A stretch of 64,000 bases of DNA from Uliginosibacterium gangwonense DSM 18521 (GCF_000373965.1 NZ_KB892866.1:194345-258344); one strand, 5' to 3'; counted from the stretch's first letter, positions 10,437 through 18,743 are shown. Notes: generated by a model from the letters alone, not told the origin. Program-made: numbers and translations.

Positions 10437-10464
10437 ATTATAAATAGTGTTTTGATCAAAACAC
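10437..10464 (-). promoter_or_regulatory. GH30 promoter with 18-bp perfect palindrome
   Basis: On the minus strand a TATAAT -10 box (10437-10442) is preceded, 4 bp away, by GTGTTTTGATCAAAACAC (10447-10464), an uninterrupted palindrome. It therefore fills the -10/-35 spacer, a classic repressor position. A good -35 is not evident, so activator help is possible. The binding regulator is not encoded nearby. Confidence 0.6.
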
Positions 10465-10580
10465 CGCTTATTGTCCTTGACGTCGTTTGTATTCAATCAG
10501 AGCAACAGCAAGTCCAGGTATTTCACTCTGTCCGGATTGCGGGGTTCCCACCCCACAATCCGTAGCAGAAAAAACCTTTC

Positions 10581-11534
10581 CTACTGAGCCGTCAACAAGC
10601 CTAGCTTGTAAGGCGCTGCGTCATAAGCGCCACTATAACTGGGGTCGAGTCCTTGATATAAATACTGCATATGGCAGGCATCGATTTCCATTTTTTGATC
10701 ATACCCAGCGCGAATCATTTCACCGTGGCTAATACTGGTAGTCCATTTGCCAGTGGGGAATGAAACGTTGCTTGCGCCTGCAAAGGGGTCTGCTTCTGAC
10801 GTCTTATATGCAGTCCACGGGCCATCCAGACTGGTCGAAGTCCAGGCTCTGAAGAGGCGCGGGCCAGATTGCCAACCTTCTACGATCAGAAGGTATTTGT
10901 TCAGGCCCTGCAGTTTGTATACATTGGAAGCCTCAAACAACTGGTTTTGCGCACCAGACATTACCGTCGTATAACCGCTGAAGTGCGGGAAATTGGCGAC
11001 ACTGGTCTTGCTCATGTATAGCTTGCCATCGTCTCTTGAGAAGTACAGATAACAGTTGCTATCGTTACAAATCACCCAAAAGTCCAGTGCGTTAGTAGGC
11101 TCGCCAGACAACAGAGATTGTGGCGATGTCCAGCCCGAAACGTTGTTGATATCCGAATTGGTGGAGTATCTGCCGCCCCATTGCGTGATCAGGTACCACT
11201 TCTTTTGCGGCGCAAAATAGAACACTTGTGGCGCGACTGTAGAACTTCCACCTGCTTTAAAGCTGGTTTGATTCGCAGACGACGCTGAATTGAAATCCGA
11301 AAAGTTCATGTATATGGACTTGTAACCGCCGTTATAAACCGTTGCAAATACATGGTATTTACCGTTGTAATTGACAACCGTTGGATCTTTCACCGAAACA
11401 TTGCCATTTTTGGGTGAAATAAGCGGTGCGCTAGATTTCCAGCTTAAGGTTTTTGGAAGATCGCATATGGTGGCTGCATACGCAGCGGTTGCACCAATAG
11501 CGAATGATATTCCGACCAACAGTTTCCGCAGCAT
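10581..11534 (-). CDS. GH62 alpha-L-arabinofuranosidase, secreted
   Basis: A 317-residue enzyme removing arabinose branches from arabinoxylan. A signal peptide (about 1-20, ending AYA) precedes a single five-bladed beta-propeller. GH62 hallmarks are 'LSWKSSAPLISPKNG', 'VSVKDPTVVNYNGKYHVFAT' (Asp50 is the expected general base), 'YFAPQKKWYLITQWGG', 'DFWVICNDSNCYLYFSRDDG' and the C-terminal 'MRYLYQGLDPS'-like segment, here MQYLYQGLDPS. GGAGG lies 8 nt before the ATG. Family length is normal and there is no CBM. It sits between GH30 and GH10 genes on the same strand. GH62 is best known from fungi and actinobacteria, so its presence here hints at transfer. Confidence 0.93.
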   Translation of the reverse strand: MLRKLLVGISFAIGATAAYAATICDLPKTLSWKSSAPLISPKNGNVSVKDPTVVNYNGKYHVFATVYNGGYKSIYMNFSDFNSASSANQTSFKAGGSSTVAPQVFYFAPQKKWYLITQWGGRYSTNSDINNVSGWTSPQSLLSGEPTNALDFWVICNDSNCYLYFSRDDGKLYMSKTSVANFPHFSGYTTVMSGAQNQLFEASNVYKLQGLNKYLLIVEGWQSGPRLFRAWTSTSLDGPWTAYKTSEADPFAGASNVSFPTGKWTTSISHGEMIRAGYDQKMEIDACHMQYLYQGLDPSYSGAYDAAPYKLGLLTAQ

Positions 11535-11867
11535 TGACTTGCCTCCTGCATTAATATGATTAATTAGAAAATGCGAAACTTTCTACGCTCTACAGCACTA
11601 CTAACCAAAGTAATGTCGGATACCTCCTTTCACATTAACCTTAACCAATCACTGTCCAATGAGCAAAAAGAGAAGTCCTTGCACAAAGCCGGACTTCACC
11701 ATTCAACTTCCGACAAAACGGACCATCTGTGTGCATGCACATGGCTACGATAAGTAACCATGCCATTGTGTAAAAATCGATTTAAACGACTTGCAGCACC
11801 CCAGAGAGAATTCCGGGGGCCGCGATTTTGATCGAGTCATGCCCGGATGGCATGACAGCACACAAAG
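11535..11867. other. GH10-GH62 intergenic space with hairpin
   Basis: This 333-bp gap holds no gene I can support. GTCATGCC-CGGAT-GGCATGAC (11836-11856) is a perfect 8-bp hairpin 12 bp after the GH10 stop and may end that transcript, though no T-run follows on the minus strand. The part next to the GH62 start is A+T-rich (ATTAATATGATTAAT) and presumably carries its own promoter. Confidence 0.5.
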
Positions 11868-12854
11868 TTATTTTGTCTTTGCGTTGGTTGTTGCCACATA
11901 GCCTTTCAACCAAGTCAGCGCAGGGCGCTCCTTGCCGTTGCTATAAAGGCCAGAACCATCTTTCCAGGTTTCACCAGACCTATATCCCCACAAGGTGATC
12001 CCCTTTACGCTACTGTGTTGCCACATAACCGGGAACAACTCCTTGTATTTGGCCAATTGGCCTGCATCTGAGCCACCATTGACGATATCCAACTCTGAAA
12101 TGTAGATATCTACGCCTAGGCTTGCATAGTCATCCAGCGTCGCTTTCATCTGGGAGGCATTCATATAGTCCAGATTAAAGTAATGCGACTGCAGTCCAAT
12201 CCCATCAATCAGATTACGATCCTTGAGGAGCTTGGCTATCGCCTTGAATTTGCTGCGTGCACTTGGATCATTTTCTGTTCCGTACTCATTCATCAGCAGT
12301 TTGGCATTCGGACAATACTGTTTTGCAAGGTGGAACGATGTGATGATCCAATCCCATCCGGTCGTACCATTACCTCCGAGTGCATTCTTGAAACTTGGGA
12401 CTTGATGCAATGGTTCGTTCACCACGTCAATGGCCCACGATTTCGGATAGCGGGCACAAGCGGCCTTTATCCATTGTTCAACCTCCACACGTTGATCAGA
12501 AGAGGAAAGGTTTTTCACCCAACCTGGCTCCTGTGATCCCCAAACCAGCGTATGCATTTTGAACTTATATCCCTTTGATACGGCATAATTGTAGGCCACA
12601 TCTGCCGCCCCCCAATTCATGGAGCCACGTGTGCCTTCTACGCTTCCCCACTTGGTCCCGTTTTCAGGCGTGACCTGATTCCAATATGTGCCATATTCAG
12701 ACGGCACATAGCCAGCAATAACATTACCGACAAATTTGGCCTTGCCGGTAGCCATCTGAGCGGAAGCGGGTACAGAGGAGAATATCAACCCTACGCAACC
12801 AGCCAAGCACATTTGTTTGAATATCGAACCAATAGAGCCATTCAAAAATCTCAT
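11868..12854 (-). CDS. GH10 endo-1,4-beta-xylanase, secreted
   Basis: Retaining xylanase cutting the xylan backbone, 328 residues from the ATG at 12854. This start is favoured because GGAG lies 7 nt upstream; an ATG two codons before is too close, and the farthest possible start is 12884. A signal peptide (about 1-32, ending ASAQ) leads into a bare GH10 barrel: 'NVIAGYVPSEYGTYWNQVTP', 'KFKMHTLVWGSQEPGW', acid/base Glu147 in DVVNEPLH, nucleophile Glu254 in YISELDIV, and 'ITLWGYRSGETW'. There is no CBM. It is the first gene of the minus-strand arm of the xylan island. Confidence 0.95.
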   Translation of the reverse strand: MRFLNGSIGSIFKQMCLAGCVGLIFSSVPASAQMATGKAKFVGNVIAGYVPSEYGTYWNQVTPENGTKWGSVEGTRGSMNWGAADVAYNYAVSKGYKFKMHTLVWGSQEPGWVKNLSSSDQRVEVEQWIKAACARYPKSWAIDVVNEPLHQVPSFKNALGGNGTTGWDWIITSFHLAKQYCPNAKLLMNEYGTENDPSARSKFKAIAKLLKDRNLIDGIGLQSHYFNLDYMNASQMKATLDDYASLGVDIYISELDIVNGGSDAGQLAKYKELFPVMWQHSSVKGITLWGYRSGETWKDGSGLYSNGKERPALTWLKGYVATTNAKTK

Positions 12855-13719
12855 CGTCATTCTCCAAAAGTTTTGTTTGTGCACATCAATATTTTGTTCA
12901 CTGAAGTCATATCTAGCGCCGTCTATCTACAAAATCTTGCTTACAGCCAACCTCCTTTCCTAAGCGTTAGCTAAATTTTGAGTTAAGCCCTCTCATCGCT
13001 CCAATTGGACTGGCTTGTACGAGATTAGTCCAATTCTTTTGTCATGATTAACCTAGTGCGTGCCGGTCTTCCGGACCAGCTGTCTATGATGTGGAGACAG
13101 AATATATGGTGGCGGTGCCATTAAAGCTGTTTAGATGACATTAAAACTATTGCAGAAATATTTATAGTCCAATTTACGGAACCAAGTTCTTTATTACATA
13201 TACATGCGAATAAAATTTTCTCATATTGCGTATGCAGAATTCGGTATGTACTAATTTGTCAATTACATGAATGTTTCTGCTATGCATTAAAAGCGCAGGA
13301 TGTTTGCTTATCCAGGAGTTTGATAACTCTTATATATTTCAACTACTTACGTTTTTCAGGACAAGAAATTATGTTGACTGTATATGCATAATAATTGTTT
13401 GGTCAACGACGTAAACAATAAAACAACAGTTATTCTTTTCTAAGAATCAAGTTCTTAGCGTTGTGAGCGCTTACATTCATAATTTGTTCGTCTGGGCCGA
13501 TCATAAATAGATGTACGGCATTTACCAAAGTGTCGGATTTCTGTAAGTTAATAGGAATATGCTGAACCGTGAAAGCGGTTTCATTTTCAATAAGCAATGA
13601 TTTTCTGTCAGAGTTTTTCATTGCCGTTTGTCCGAAAATTCCTTGTCCTCGAAGAGTATTTAAGCAGGTGATAATATACTTCAACGCTATCAACCGATTA
13701 TCATGAAGACAGGTGCGAA
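12855..13719. other. 865-bp A+T-rich divergent intergenic region of the xylan island
   Basis: This is the longest gene-free stretch in the island, between the divergent GH10 and beta-helix genes. It is much richer in A+T than the surrounding DNA and contains operator-like dyads (see 13440-13475). An 87-codon reading frame at 13430-13693 on the minus strand has no recognisable domain and no Shine-Dalgarno support, so I do not call it. The region likely carries divergent promoters. Confidence 0.6.
13440..13475. promoter_or_regulatory. Tandem palindromes; LacI-family-like operator
   Basis: CTAAGAA-TCAAG-TTCTTAG (13440-13458) is a perfect 7-bp dyad. Three bases later TGTGAGCGCTTACA (13462-13475) has the AGCGCT core and TGT/ACA ends typical of LacI/GalR-family operators (one mismatched base pair). 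It lies about 245 bp upstream of the beta-helix gene. The binding protein is not in the island; the assignment rests on motif shape only. Confidence 0.45.
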
Positions 13720-15276
13720 ATGCCTTACAAGCCTAAGTTGATTGCGTCCTCCCTTGTATGTTTTTTTGGCTTGCTGGCGCTGGTTTCATGCGGCGGGGGC
13801 GGCGGCAGTAGCGAGAACGGAAGTTCGAGCACAAGTAGCGATAGTGCATCCACATCAAGTACGTCAGGCACAAGTACAAGCACTACACTTACTTGTGATG
13901 CACCGGAGCAATTCTCGATTCCGAGTACTGGATCTGTTGTGGGAAATGGCACCTTGGCCAGTTGCACAGAAACGGCACTTAAAGCAGCTATATCAACTGG
14001 GGGGCACATCACTTTCTCTTGCGGCAGTGCACCAGTGACAATCGCTGTGACCAGTGAGATAACGATTCCCAAAAATACCGTCATTGACGGATCTGGACTC
14101 ATCACGCTTGATGGTGGTGGGAAGAACAGGATATTGGTTGCCGCGAACAATCGCTCTCTTTCTGTTCGTAATATGCGCTTCATAAATGGTACGGCAAGCC
14201 AAGATATGACCGGGGCTGGAATTGGCGGGGCTGTCTCCGGGCCGTATATGGACAAAATCGAGGTCATTAACAGCATATTTGAAAACAATACCGCCGGGCG
14301 TGGTGGTGGTGCTGTGGGGGTTGGAACCGCAGGTTCTCTGGTAATTTCGGGCAGTACCTTTAAAGGTAACAATGCGTGGTATGGCGGTGCTGTTTATAGC
14401 CTGCTCTCACCGCTTACGATTGTGAATTCCGTATTTACAGGAAATAGTACAACGACAAGCGGAGGGCTGGGCGATGGGGGGGCGATTGGTACAGACGGCG
14501 CCTCAACAGACCCTAGTGACGCCATTGGTGGCGATATCAAGATATGTGGAACGCAAATTACCAATAATAAAGCCTACGGTAGCGGCGGCGGAGCCTATTT
14601 GTGGGTATATCCGCCGGATCGAATTATTATTGAGCGGACGACTGTTTCAAACAATGTTGTTTCGCCGAATGGCAGAAACAGTAATGGACTCGGCGGAGGC
14701 ATGCGTGTTAGCAACGGAGAAATCTATATCAAGCGTTCCAGCTTCCTATCTAATACGAGCGAAGGTAACGGTGGAGGGCTTTATCTGGACTGTGCCCCTA
14801 CTTGCATGCTGACCAACAGTACATTCTATAAAAACACAGCAGCAGCTTACGGTGGCGCCATTTTTGGAGATAAACACCAAAGCAATAACGTCACGTTTGC
14901 CAGCAATTCTGCTGGAGGACATGGCGGGGCTATCTTCGGTAGTAATTTTGTATTGAACAACACTGTATTCCTGGACAACTCGGCCGGTAATCCGTGGGGG
15001 CAAGCCATGTCATGCAGTTCGACAGGGACTGGTGTCAATGTCATGCAATGGCTCTCTGCTTCATCCACTGGGGGCGGTGACAAATGTATTCCAAGCATTA
15101 CAGCGGCCAACCCTCTGCTTGGCGCTCCCGCAGATAATGGCGGGCCGACATGGACGATGCTTCCTGCTGCAAGTAGTCCGCTCCTCCAGGCAGGAACAAA
15201 TTGCGAATCCATTGATCAGCGCGGTAATTCCCGTAACACAAGCAAGTGCGATCTCGGGGCTGTAGAGCTGCCCTAG
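13720..15276 (+). CDS. Right-handed beta-helix lipoprotein with choice-of-anchor Q-like C-terminus
   Basis: A 518-residue predicted surface lipoprotein. The lipobox is LVSC (about Cys26), followed by Gly and then a Ser/Thr-rich linker to about residue 58. The body has repeated pectin-lyase-like coils rich in N-x-(T/A)-x-GGG patterns (for example FENNTAGRGGGAVGVG, FKGNNAWYGGAVYSLL, FYKNTAAAYGGAIFGD). The end (ADNGGPTWTMLPAASSPLL, DQRGN, CDLGAVELP) matches the choice-of-anchor Q domain. Such helices include polysaccharide lyases, but also non-enzymatic adhesins, and no catalytic site is identifiable. It is followed after 43 bp by esterase B, so probably co-transcribed and linked to xylan or pectin use. 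Confidence 0.85.
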   Translation: MPYKPKLIASSLVCFFGLLALVSCGGGGGSSENGSSSTSSDSASTSSTSGTSTSTTLTCDAPEQFSIPSTGSVVGNGTLASCTETALKAAISTGGHITFSCGSAPVTIAVTSEITIPKNTVIDGSGLITLDGGGKNRILVAANNRSLSVRNMRFINGTASQDMTGAGIGGAVSGPYMDKIEVINSIFENNTAGRGGGAVGVGTAGSLVISGSTFKGNNAWYGGAVYSLLSPLTIVNSVFTGNSTTTSGGLGDGGAIGTDGASTDPSDAIGGDIKICGTQITNNKAYGSGGGAYLWVYPPDRIIIERTTVSNNVVSPNGRNSNGLGGGMRVSNGEIYIKRSSFLSNTSEGNGGGLYLDCAPTCMLTNSTFYKNTAAAYGGAIFGDKHQSNNVTFASNSAGGHGGAIFGSNFVLNNTVFLDNSAGNPWGQAMSCSSTGTGVNVMQWLSASSTGGGDKCIPSITAANPLLGAPADNGGPTWTMLPAASSPLLQAGTNCESIDQRGNSRNTSKCDLGAVELP

Positions 15277-15319
15277 ATGAGTTGATGATTGCATGGAAAG
15301 TTTAATTTAAAGGTGAGTA

Positions 15320-16225
15320 ATGCAGTATCTCAAAATGCATAAGACAGCGGCTCTGTGTTGTGCTCTGGCCATTTTTATAACAGGTTGTGGTGGTGGATCG
15401 GGAGCCACCACTGCAACTTCTGATAATTCTGCGAGTACGTCTACGGGCGGCAGTTCTTCATCGGGCGGGACTCTCTCCAATGCCAGCGCAGGTTGCGGTA
15501 CATCTGCACAGTTTTCGGACGGGAAGTATTCTTTGGTATCTGATGGGGTTACTCGGGAGTTTTGGGTCAGCGTTCCGTCAACCTACAGCAAGAGCCATCC
15601 CTATCCTGTTGTCGTGGGCCTTCATTGGCGTGGAGGTCAGGCAAGCGATGTGTATAACGGAGGCTCTTGGGCAAGTAGCAAGGCCTTTTATGGGCTGAAG
15701 GAACTCTATGGTGACACTGCAATATTTGTAGCTCCTGATGGACTCGATAATGGGTGGGCCAATAGCAATAACCAGGATATTCACTTTATGCGGGCGATGG
15801 TGGCCAAAATCCAGCAGGGGTTATGCATTGATAATTCACATATCTATGCAACTGGGTTTAGCTTTGGAGGCATGATGTCCAATGCCATCGGTTGTGAGAT
15901 GGGGGATACTTTCCGAGCTGTCGCGCCGATGTCTGGATCTCTATGGAGTGGTTGTGCAGATTCATCCAAGAGGGTTGCTGCCATTTTTTTGCACTCGAAA
16001 ATAGATGCGGTGGTTGACTACAAGTATGGGGAAGAGGCACGGGATAAGTATCTCGCCAGGAACAGCTGTACGACGACCACGCGTGCCATCGGCACAAACG
16101 GTTGCATGGAATATCAGGGATGCCAAGCCCAATACCCTGTGGTGTGGTGCGGATACGACGGCGGTGGTCATTGGCCTCCTGCTTTTGCAGCGCAGGAGAT
16201 CAAAACCTTTTTTGACCGTTTCTAA
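15320..16225 (+). CDS. Secreted CE1-type esterase lipoprotein (feruloyl / acetylxylan esterase-like), copy B
   Basis: A 301-residue paralogue of the gene at 8061-9002. Signal peptide with lipobox ITGC (Cys23), Ser/Gly-rich linker (24-56), then the hydrolase domain. The triad is Ser181 (GFSFGG), Asp229 (HSKIDAV) and His284 (GGHWPPAF). By eye the catalytic domains of the two copies are about 80% identical with only small length differences, while signal peptides and linkers diverge. AAGGTGAG precedes the ATG by about 3 nt. The 43-bp gap to the beta-helix gene suggests one operon. Confidence 0.9.
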   Translation: MQYLKMHKTAALCCALAIFITGCGGGSGATTATSDNSASTSTGGSSSSGGTLSNASAGCGTSAQFSDGKYSLVSDGVTREFWVSVPSTYSKSHPYPVVVGLHWRGGQASDVYNGGSWASSKAFYGLKELYGDTAIFVAPDGLDNGWANSNNQDIHFMRAMVAKIQQGLCIDNSHIYATGFSFGGMMSNAIGCEMGDTFRAVAPMSGSLWSGCADSSKRVAAIFLHSKIDAVVDYKYGEEARDKYLARNSCTTTTRAIGTNGCMEYQGCQAQYPVVWCGYDGGGHWPPAFAAQEIKTFFDRF

Positions 16226-16561
16226 ACCACAGTTCATCTAGGCCCGGGAACGCTCTGATGTGGCGGTGTGATTGGTTTCCGTGCAGCTTGGTGACGCAGA
16301 GACTTGGCATGGGCGGCTGTTTCCTGCGTAATAGGGGCTGTCCAGAGACTTTGTCTGCCTGCAAGCGATTGCTGAATTTGCCCAACAGTGCTGCAACATT
16401 GTCCAGAGCTGTTTCTTGGGGCCTATAATGCTGGCAAGCACAGGGTGAGGGGGTCGGTGCCTTGCCTACGGTCTGCTGTGATTGACCGGTTTGTATCGAA
16501 GGAGCCGCAGGGCGTTGCGTGCAGTACCGGAGCGGCGATTTTGTGAGAGGTTCGATTGCAT
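16226..16561. promoter_or_regulatory. Gene-free upstream region of the Imm10-like gene
   Basis: I see no coding region here, and no remnant of a toxin gene. A perfect TATAAT at 16424-16429 with TTGTCC at 16399-16404 (spacer 19, longer than ideal) could be the promoter for the downstream gene. The sequence GTCCAGAG occurs twice about 65 bp apart (near 16337 and 16401). Confidence 0.4.
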
Positions 16562-16990
16562 ATGAAGGATGAGCAAGTGCTGCGTCCTGGCTCCCAGGGC
16601 GAGATGACGGTCCGCTTTGATGCCGGGTGCGTCACGGTAACAGATGAGGAAGATGCCTGGCTTGTCTGTTTTGCCGATCAGGCTGTGTCGCCTGTCCGTT
16701 ATTTTTTGCTGCAGCGTGCTCATGAATTCGACGCCCAGGATATCCAGTTCGACATGGCAACCTACCATGTTGAACGCGATGACCAGAGCCAGTCCTGCTA
16801 CGGCGGCATCGCGGTGTTTGATCTGTATCGTGATCGGGTTGTCGTGCGTCTGAATGTCGAAGGCTCGCAAAGCTTGGAAACCCTAGGATTAGACGTACAG
16901 TTTGCCCTGGATGACACCCGCTTTGAGTGCCTCAGGCAGCAATTGGAGCGTATCTTTGCGGGTACTTCATGCTTGGTGATTCACGGCTAG
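16562..16990 (+). CDS. Imm10-like immunity family protein, orphan
   Basis: A 142-residue acidic cytoplasmic protein (from the ATG at 16562; a TTG two codons earlier has the better-spaced GAGAGG). The pattern '…YFLLQRAHEFDAQDIQFDMATYHVERDDQSQSCYGGIAVFDLYRDRVVVRLN…' fits my memory of Immunity protein 10, a family that normally neutralises a polymorphic toxin. No toxin gene lies on either side, so it may be an orphan against toxins of neighbours, or have been recruited for another role. The family call rests on motif recall, not on a search. Confidence 0.6.
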   Translation: MKDEQVLRPGSQGEMTVRFDAGCVTVTDEEDAWLVCFADQAVSPVRYFLLQRAHEFDAQDIQFDMATYHVERDDQSQSCYGGIAVFDLYRDRVVVRLNVEGSQSLETLGLDVQFALDDTRFECLRQQLERIFAGTSCLVIHG

Positions 16991-17202
16991 TATTTGAGCG
17001 CCTTGTTAGTATGAGCTGTCATGCGATCGTTCTGTTCAGGTGTGTGAGCATGTCGATAAATCATGACTAATTGGGGCTGTGGCGCTTATCGCATGATGAT
17101 GCCTTTTTTCATGTATCCAGATTCCGCCTGTTGTCACAGCCTTGGTGGTGAATGCCTGTGTGAGACACTACATCAGTATAAGAATGGGGTAGAGGTATAA
17201 AG

Positions 17203-17874
17203 ATGATGGTCTTGCAGTGCCTGGCGGCGGTGCTGGTGGCGTCACGGACTTACTGGTATGTGGCTTTGCCGTTGTTGATAGTAGCGATTGTGTTTGTTTT
17301 GGGCGTGGCCGCCGTAATGCCAAGCCGGGTGGCAACCCTGTTACGTGGAATACCTTCGGTGTTGGTGATCGGTTTTTTCGCCAACCAGTTTGCCGGGCAT
17401 TTTGCAAGCAACTGGTTGCTCGCCACTTCTGGCATTGCTGGCTCGGCCACGGTTGTGTCGATTGAATCGACCTCTTCCATGTACAACGATCAGCCGGTGA
17501 TGCGCCATCAGGTGATGATTCGCCCGCAGCAGGGTGGGGCGGTGATACAAACCTACTTTGATACCAGCGACTTCAACATTACCCCGCAGCCGACTGAGGG
17601 TGGTTATGTGTATCCACAGCAGGGGAGCCGCTTCAACGTGCGCTATCTGCCCGATTTCCCGCGTGCTGTCGTCGTCCTCTCTGATGATGACAGCCCCTAT
17701 AGTCGGAGTCTGCGTTGTCAGCACAGTATGGAAGTACAAAACAAACTGAGCAACCAACTGGCATTTGACCCCCAGAATGGCGAATTCAAGGCCGCCCTGG
17801 CAAACGCCAAGCATGTGGCGGAGCAGGACTGCCGCGACCCCGATGTGCCTGCTACAGAGACACCAATCCCGTAG
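17203..17874 (+). CDS. Membrane protein with DUF3592-like extracytoplasmic domain
   Basis: A 223-residue protein with two hydrophobic segments (about residues 18-40 and 48-75) followed by a soluble domain: 'GSATVVSIESTSSMYNDQPV', 'RHQVMIRPQQGGAVIQTYFDTSDFN', then 'GSRFNVRYLPDFPRAVVV'. The last motif is the DUF3592-type 'V-x-Y-x-P-x-x-P' strand. The C-terminal tail (about 165-223) is charged and has two Cys residues. The function is unknown. It stands alone, 212 bp after the Imm10-like gene, in a stretch of probable accessory DNA. Confidence 0.7.
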   Translation: MMVLQCLAAVLVASRTYWYVALPLLIVAIVFVLGVAAVMPSRVATLLRGIPSVLVIGFFANQFAGHFASNWLLATSGIAGSATVVSIESTSSMYNDQPVMRHQVMIRPQQGGAVIQTYFDTSDFNITPQPTEGGYVYPQQGSRFNVRYLPDFPRAVVVLSDDDSPYSRSLRCQHSMEVQNKLSNQLAFDPQNGEFKAALANAKHVAEQDCRDPDVPATETPIP

Positions 17875-17970
17875 TTATCCCTGTGCATGCGGAAACCCGC
17901 AAGAAGCGCTCAAAGCTCTTCGTATTCATGACGCATTAAATGACCTGGTACATCACGTCACTCTGGTGCG

Positions 17971-18240
17971 CTACAGATACTCGGAGAAGTCACACTGGTA
18001 ACTGCTATGAGTAGGAGAAAAGATCTTACTCGCCCACTCCTTGAAATCTGCCAAGGTTTCAATCTTGTACCGCGTTCCAAAACTCACGATCTCGATTCTC
18101 GGAAGCTCATCGCGCAATGCTCGAAGGCAGGCAATGCAGGCCTGCGCCGGAGAGGCCGTGTCGTACCAAATCGATTCCAGGAACTGGCACCGCAGTTCTC
18201 CACCAACAAAAATGTCATGAACAGGTTGCGGTGAGTTCAT
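17971..18240 (-). CDS. Small hypothetical protein, weakly supported
   Basis: An 89-codon frame beginning at ATG 18240. Its composition looks protein-like (MNSPQPVHDIFVGGELRCQF, later a helical segment 'PAQACIACLRALRDELP' and 'LADFKEWASKIFSP'), but I recognise no family and no Shine-Dalgarno sequence precedes the ATG. It could be a remnant left by the repeats that begin about 100 bp upstream. Confidence 0.35.
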   Translation of the reverse strand: MNSPQPVHDIFVGGELRCQFLESIWYDTASPAQACIACLRALRDELPRIEIVSFGTRYKIETLADFKEWASKIFSPTHSSYQCDFSEYL

Positions 18241-18342
18241 CGTTTGATCAAATGACTTAGGATAAATGAATTAAGAACTGTAGATTGTAGAGCAAAACTA
18301 TGTATAGCCCACGATTGACACCGACTTCCAGCCGCCAATCTT

Positions 18343-18592
18343 CAGCGTGTAGGTTGGGAAAGCCGAAGGCGTCTCCCAACGCTTCTCATCTCTCCACAGC
18401 CAGGATTTCACACTCTGCATCACTCCCCCTGTCTGGTGGATAAATGCTTTGAGCCACTGCATCACGATTATGCCGATAATTCGCTATGCGCTAATCATGA
18501 ATAGGATTTTTAACTGTACAAATAACGCCGTGCTGCGAATTACAACGCAAAAGCGTTGGGAGACGCCTTCGGCTTTCCCAACCTGCGCGCTG
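18343..18592. repeat. MITE-like element with 42-bp inverted arms
   Basis: The segment 18343-18384 is the inverted copy of 18551-18592, with only two mismatches; the inner 34 bp (18351-18384 against 18551-18584) match perfectly. They begin at AGGTTGGGAAAGCCGAAGG on the left arm. The 250-bp unit has no coding capacity. Part of it (18433-18561) is repeated at 20181-20309. The arrangement resembles a non-autonomous mobile or palindromic intergenic element; no transposase is near. Confidence 0.75.
18433..18561. repeat. 129-bp direct repeat, copy 1
   Basis: It begins CTGGTGGATAAATGCTTTGA and ends CAACGCAAAAGCGTTGGGA. It matches 20181-20309 in the same orientation with no length difference and about 11 mismatches by eye (roughly 91% identity). 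It forms the centre and right arm start of the MITE-like unit. The divergence shows the copies are not recent. Confidence 0.85.
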
Positions 18593-18601
18593 GCACAGTG
18601 G

Positions 18602-18743
18602 CAAGGCCGTAACCCGGAGTAGGTCGGAAAAGCGTAGCGCCTTCCAACGCTTGGTTGTTACGGGATACGCATGGCATGCGTAGGATGGAGCCTACGGCTG
18701 ATCCGACCTACTATTTCTTCTCGCATTCCGGGTTACGGCCTTG
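18602..18743. repeat. 17-bp inverted repeat adjoining the MITE-like unit
   Basis: CAAGGCCGTAACCCGGA (18602-18618) and its exact inverse (18727-18743) bracket about 108 bp that also contain TAGGTCGGA in both orientations (18620-18628 and about 18701-18709). It may be a second nested palindromic element. No gene is present between 18593 and 19078. Confidence 0.7.

Noticed and set aside
13430..13693. 87-codon minus-strand frame in the xylan island gap
   Set aside because: No recognisable domain, no ribosome site, and it overlaps palindromes that look regulatory; A+T-rich DNA gives such frames by chance.
16226..16555. Remnant of a toxin gene before the Imm10-like gene
   Set aside because: No frame in this stretch shows toxin-like motifs or sufficient length.
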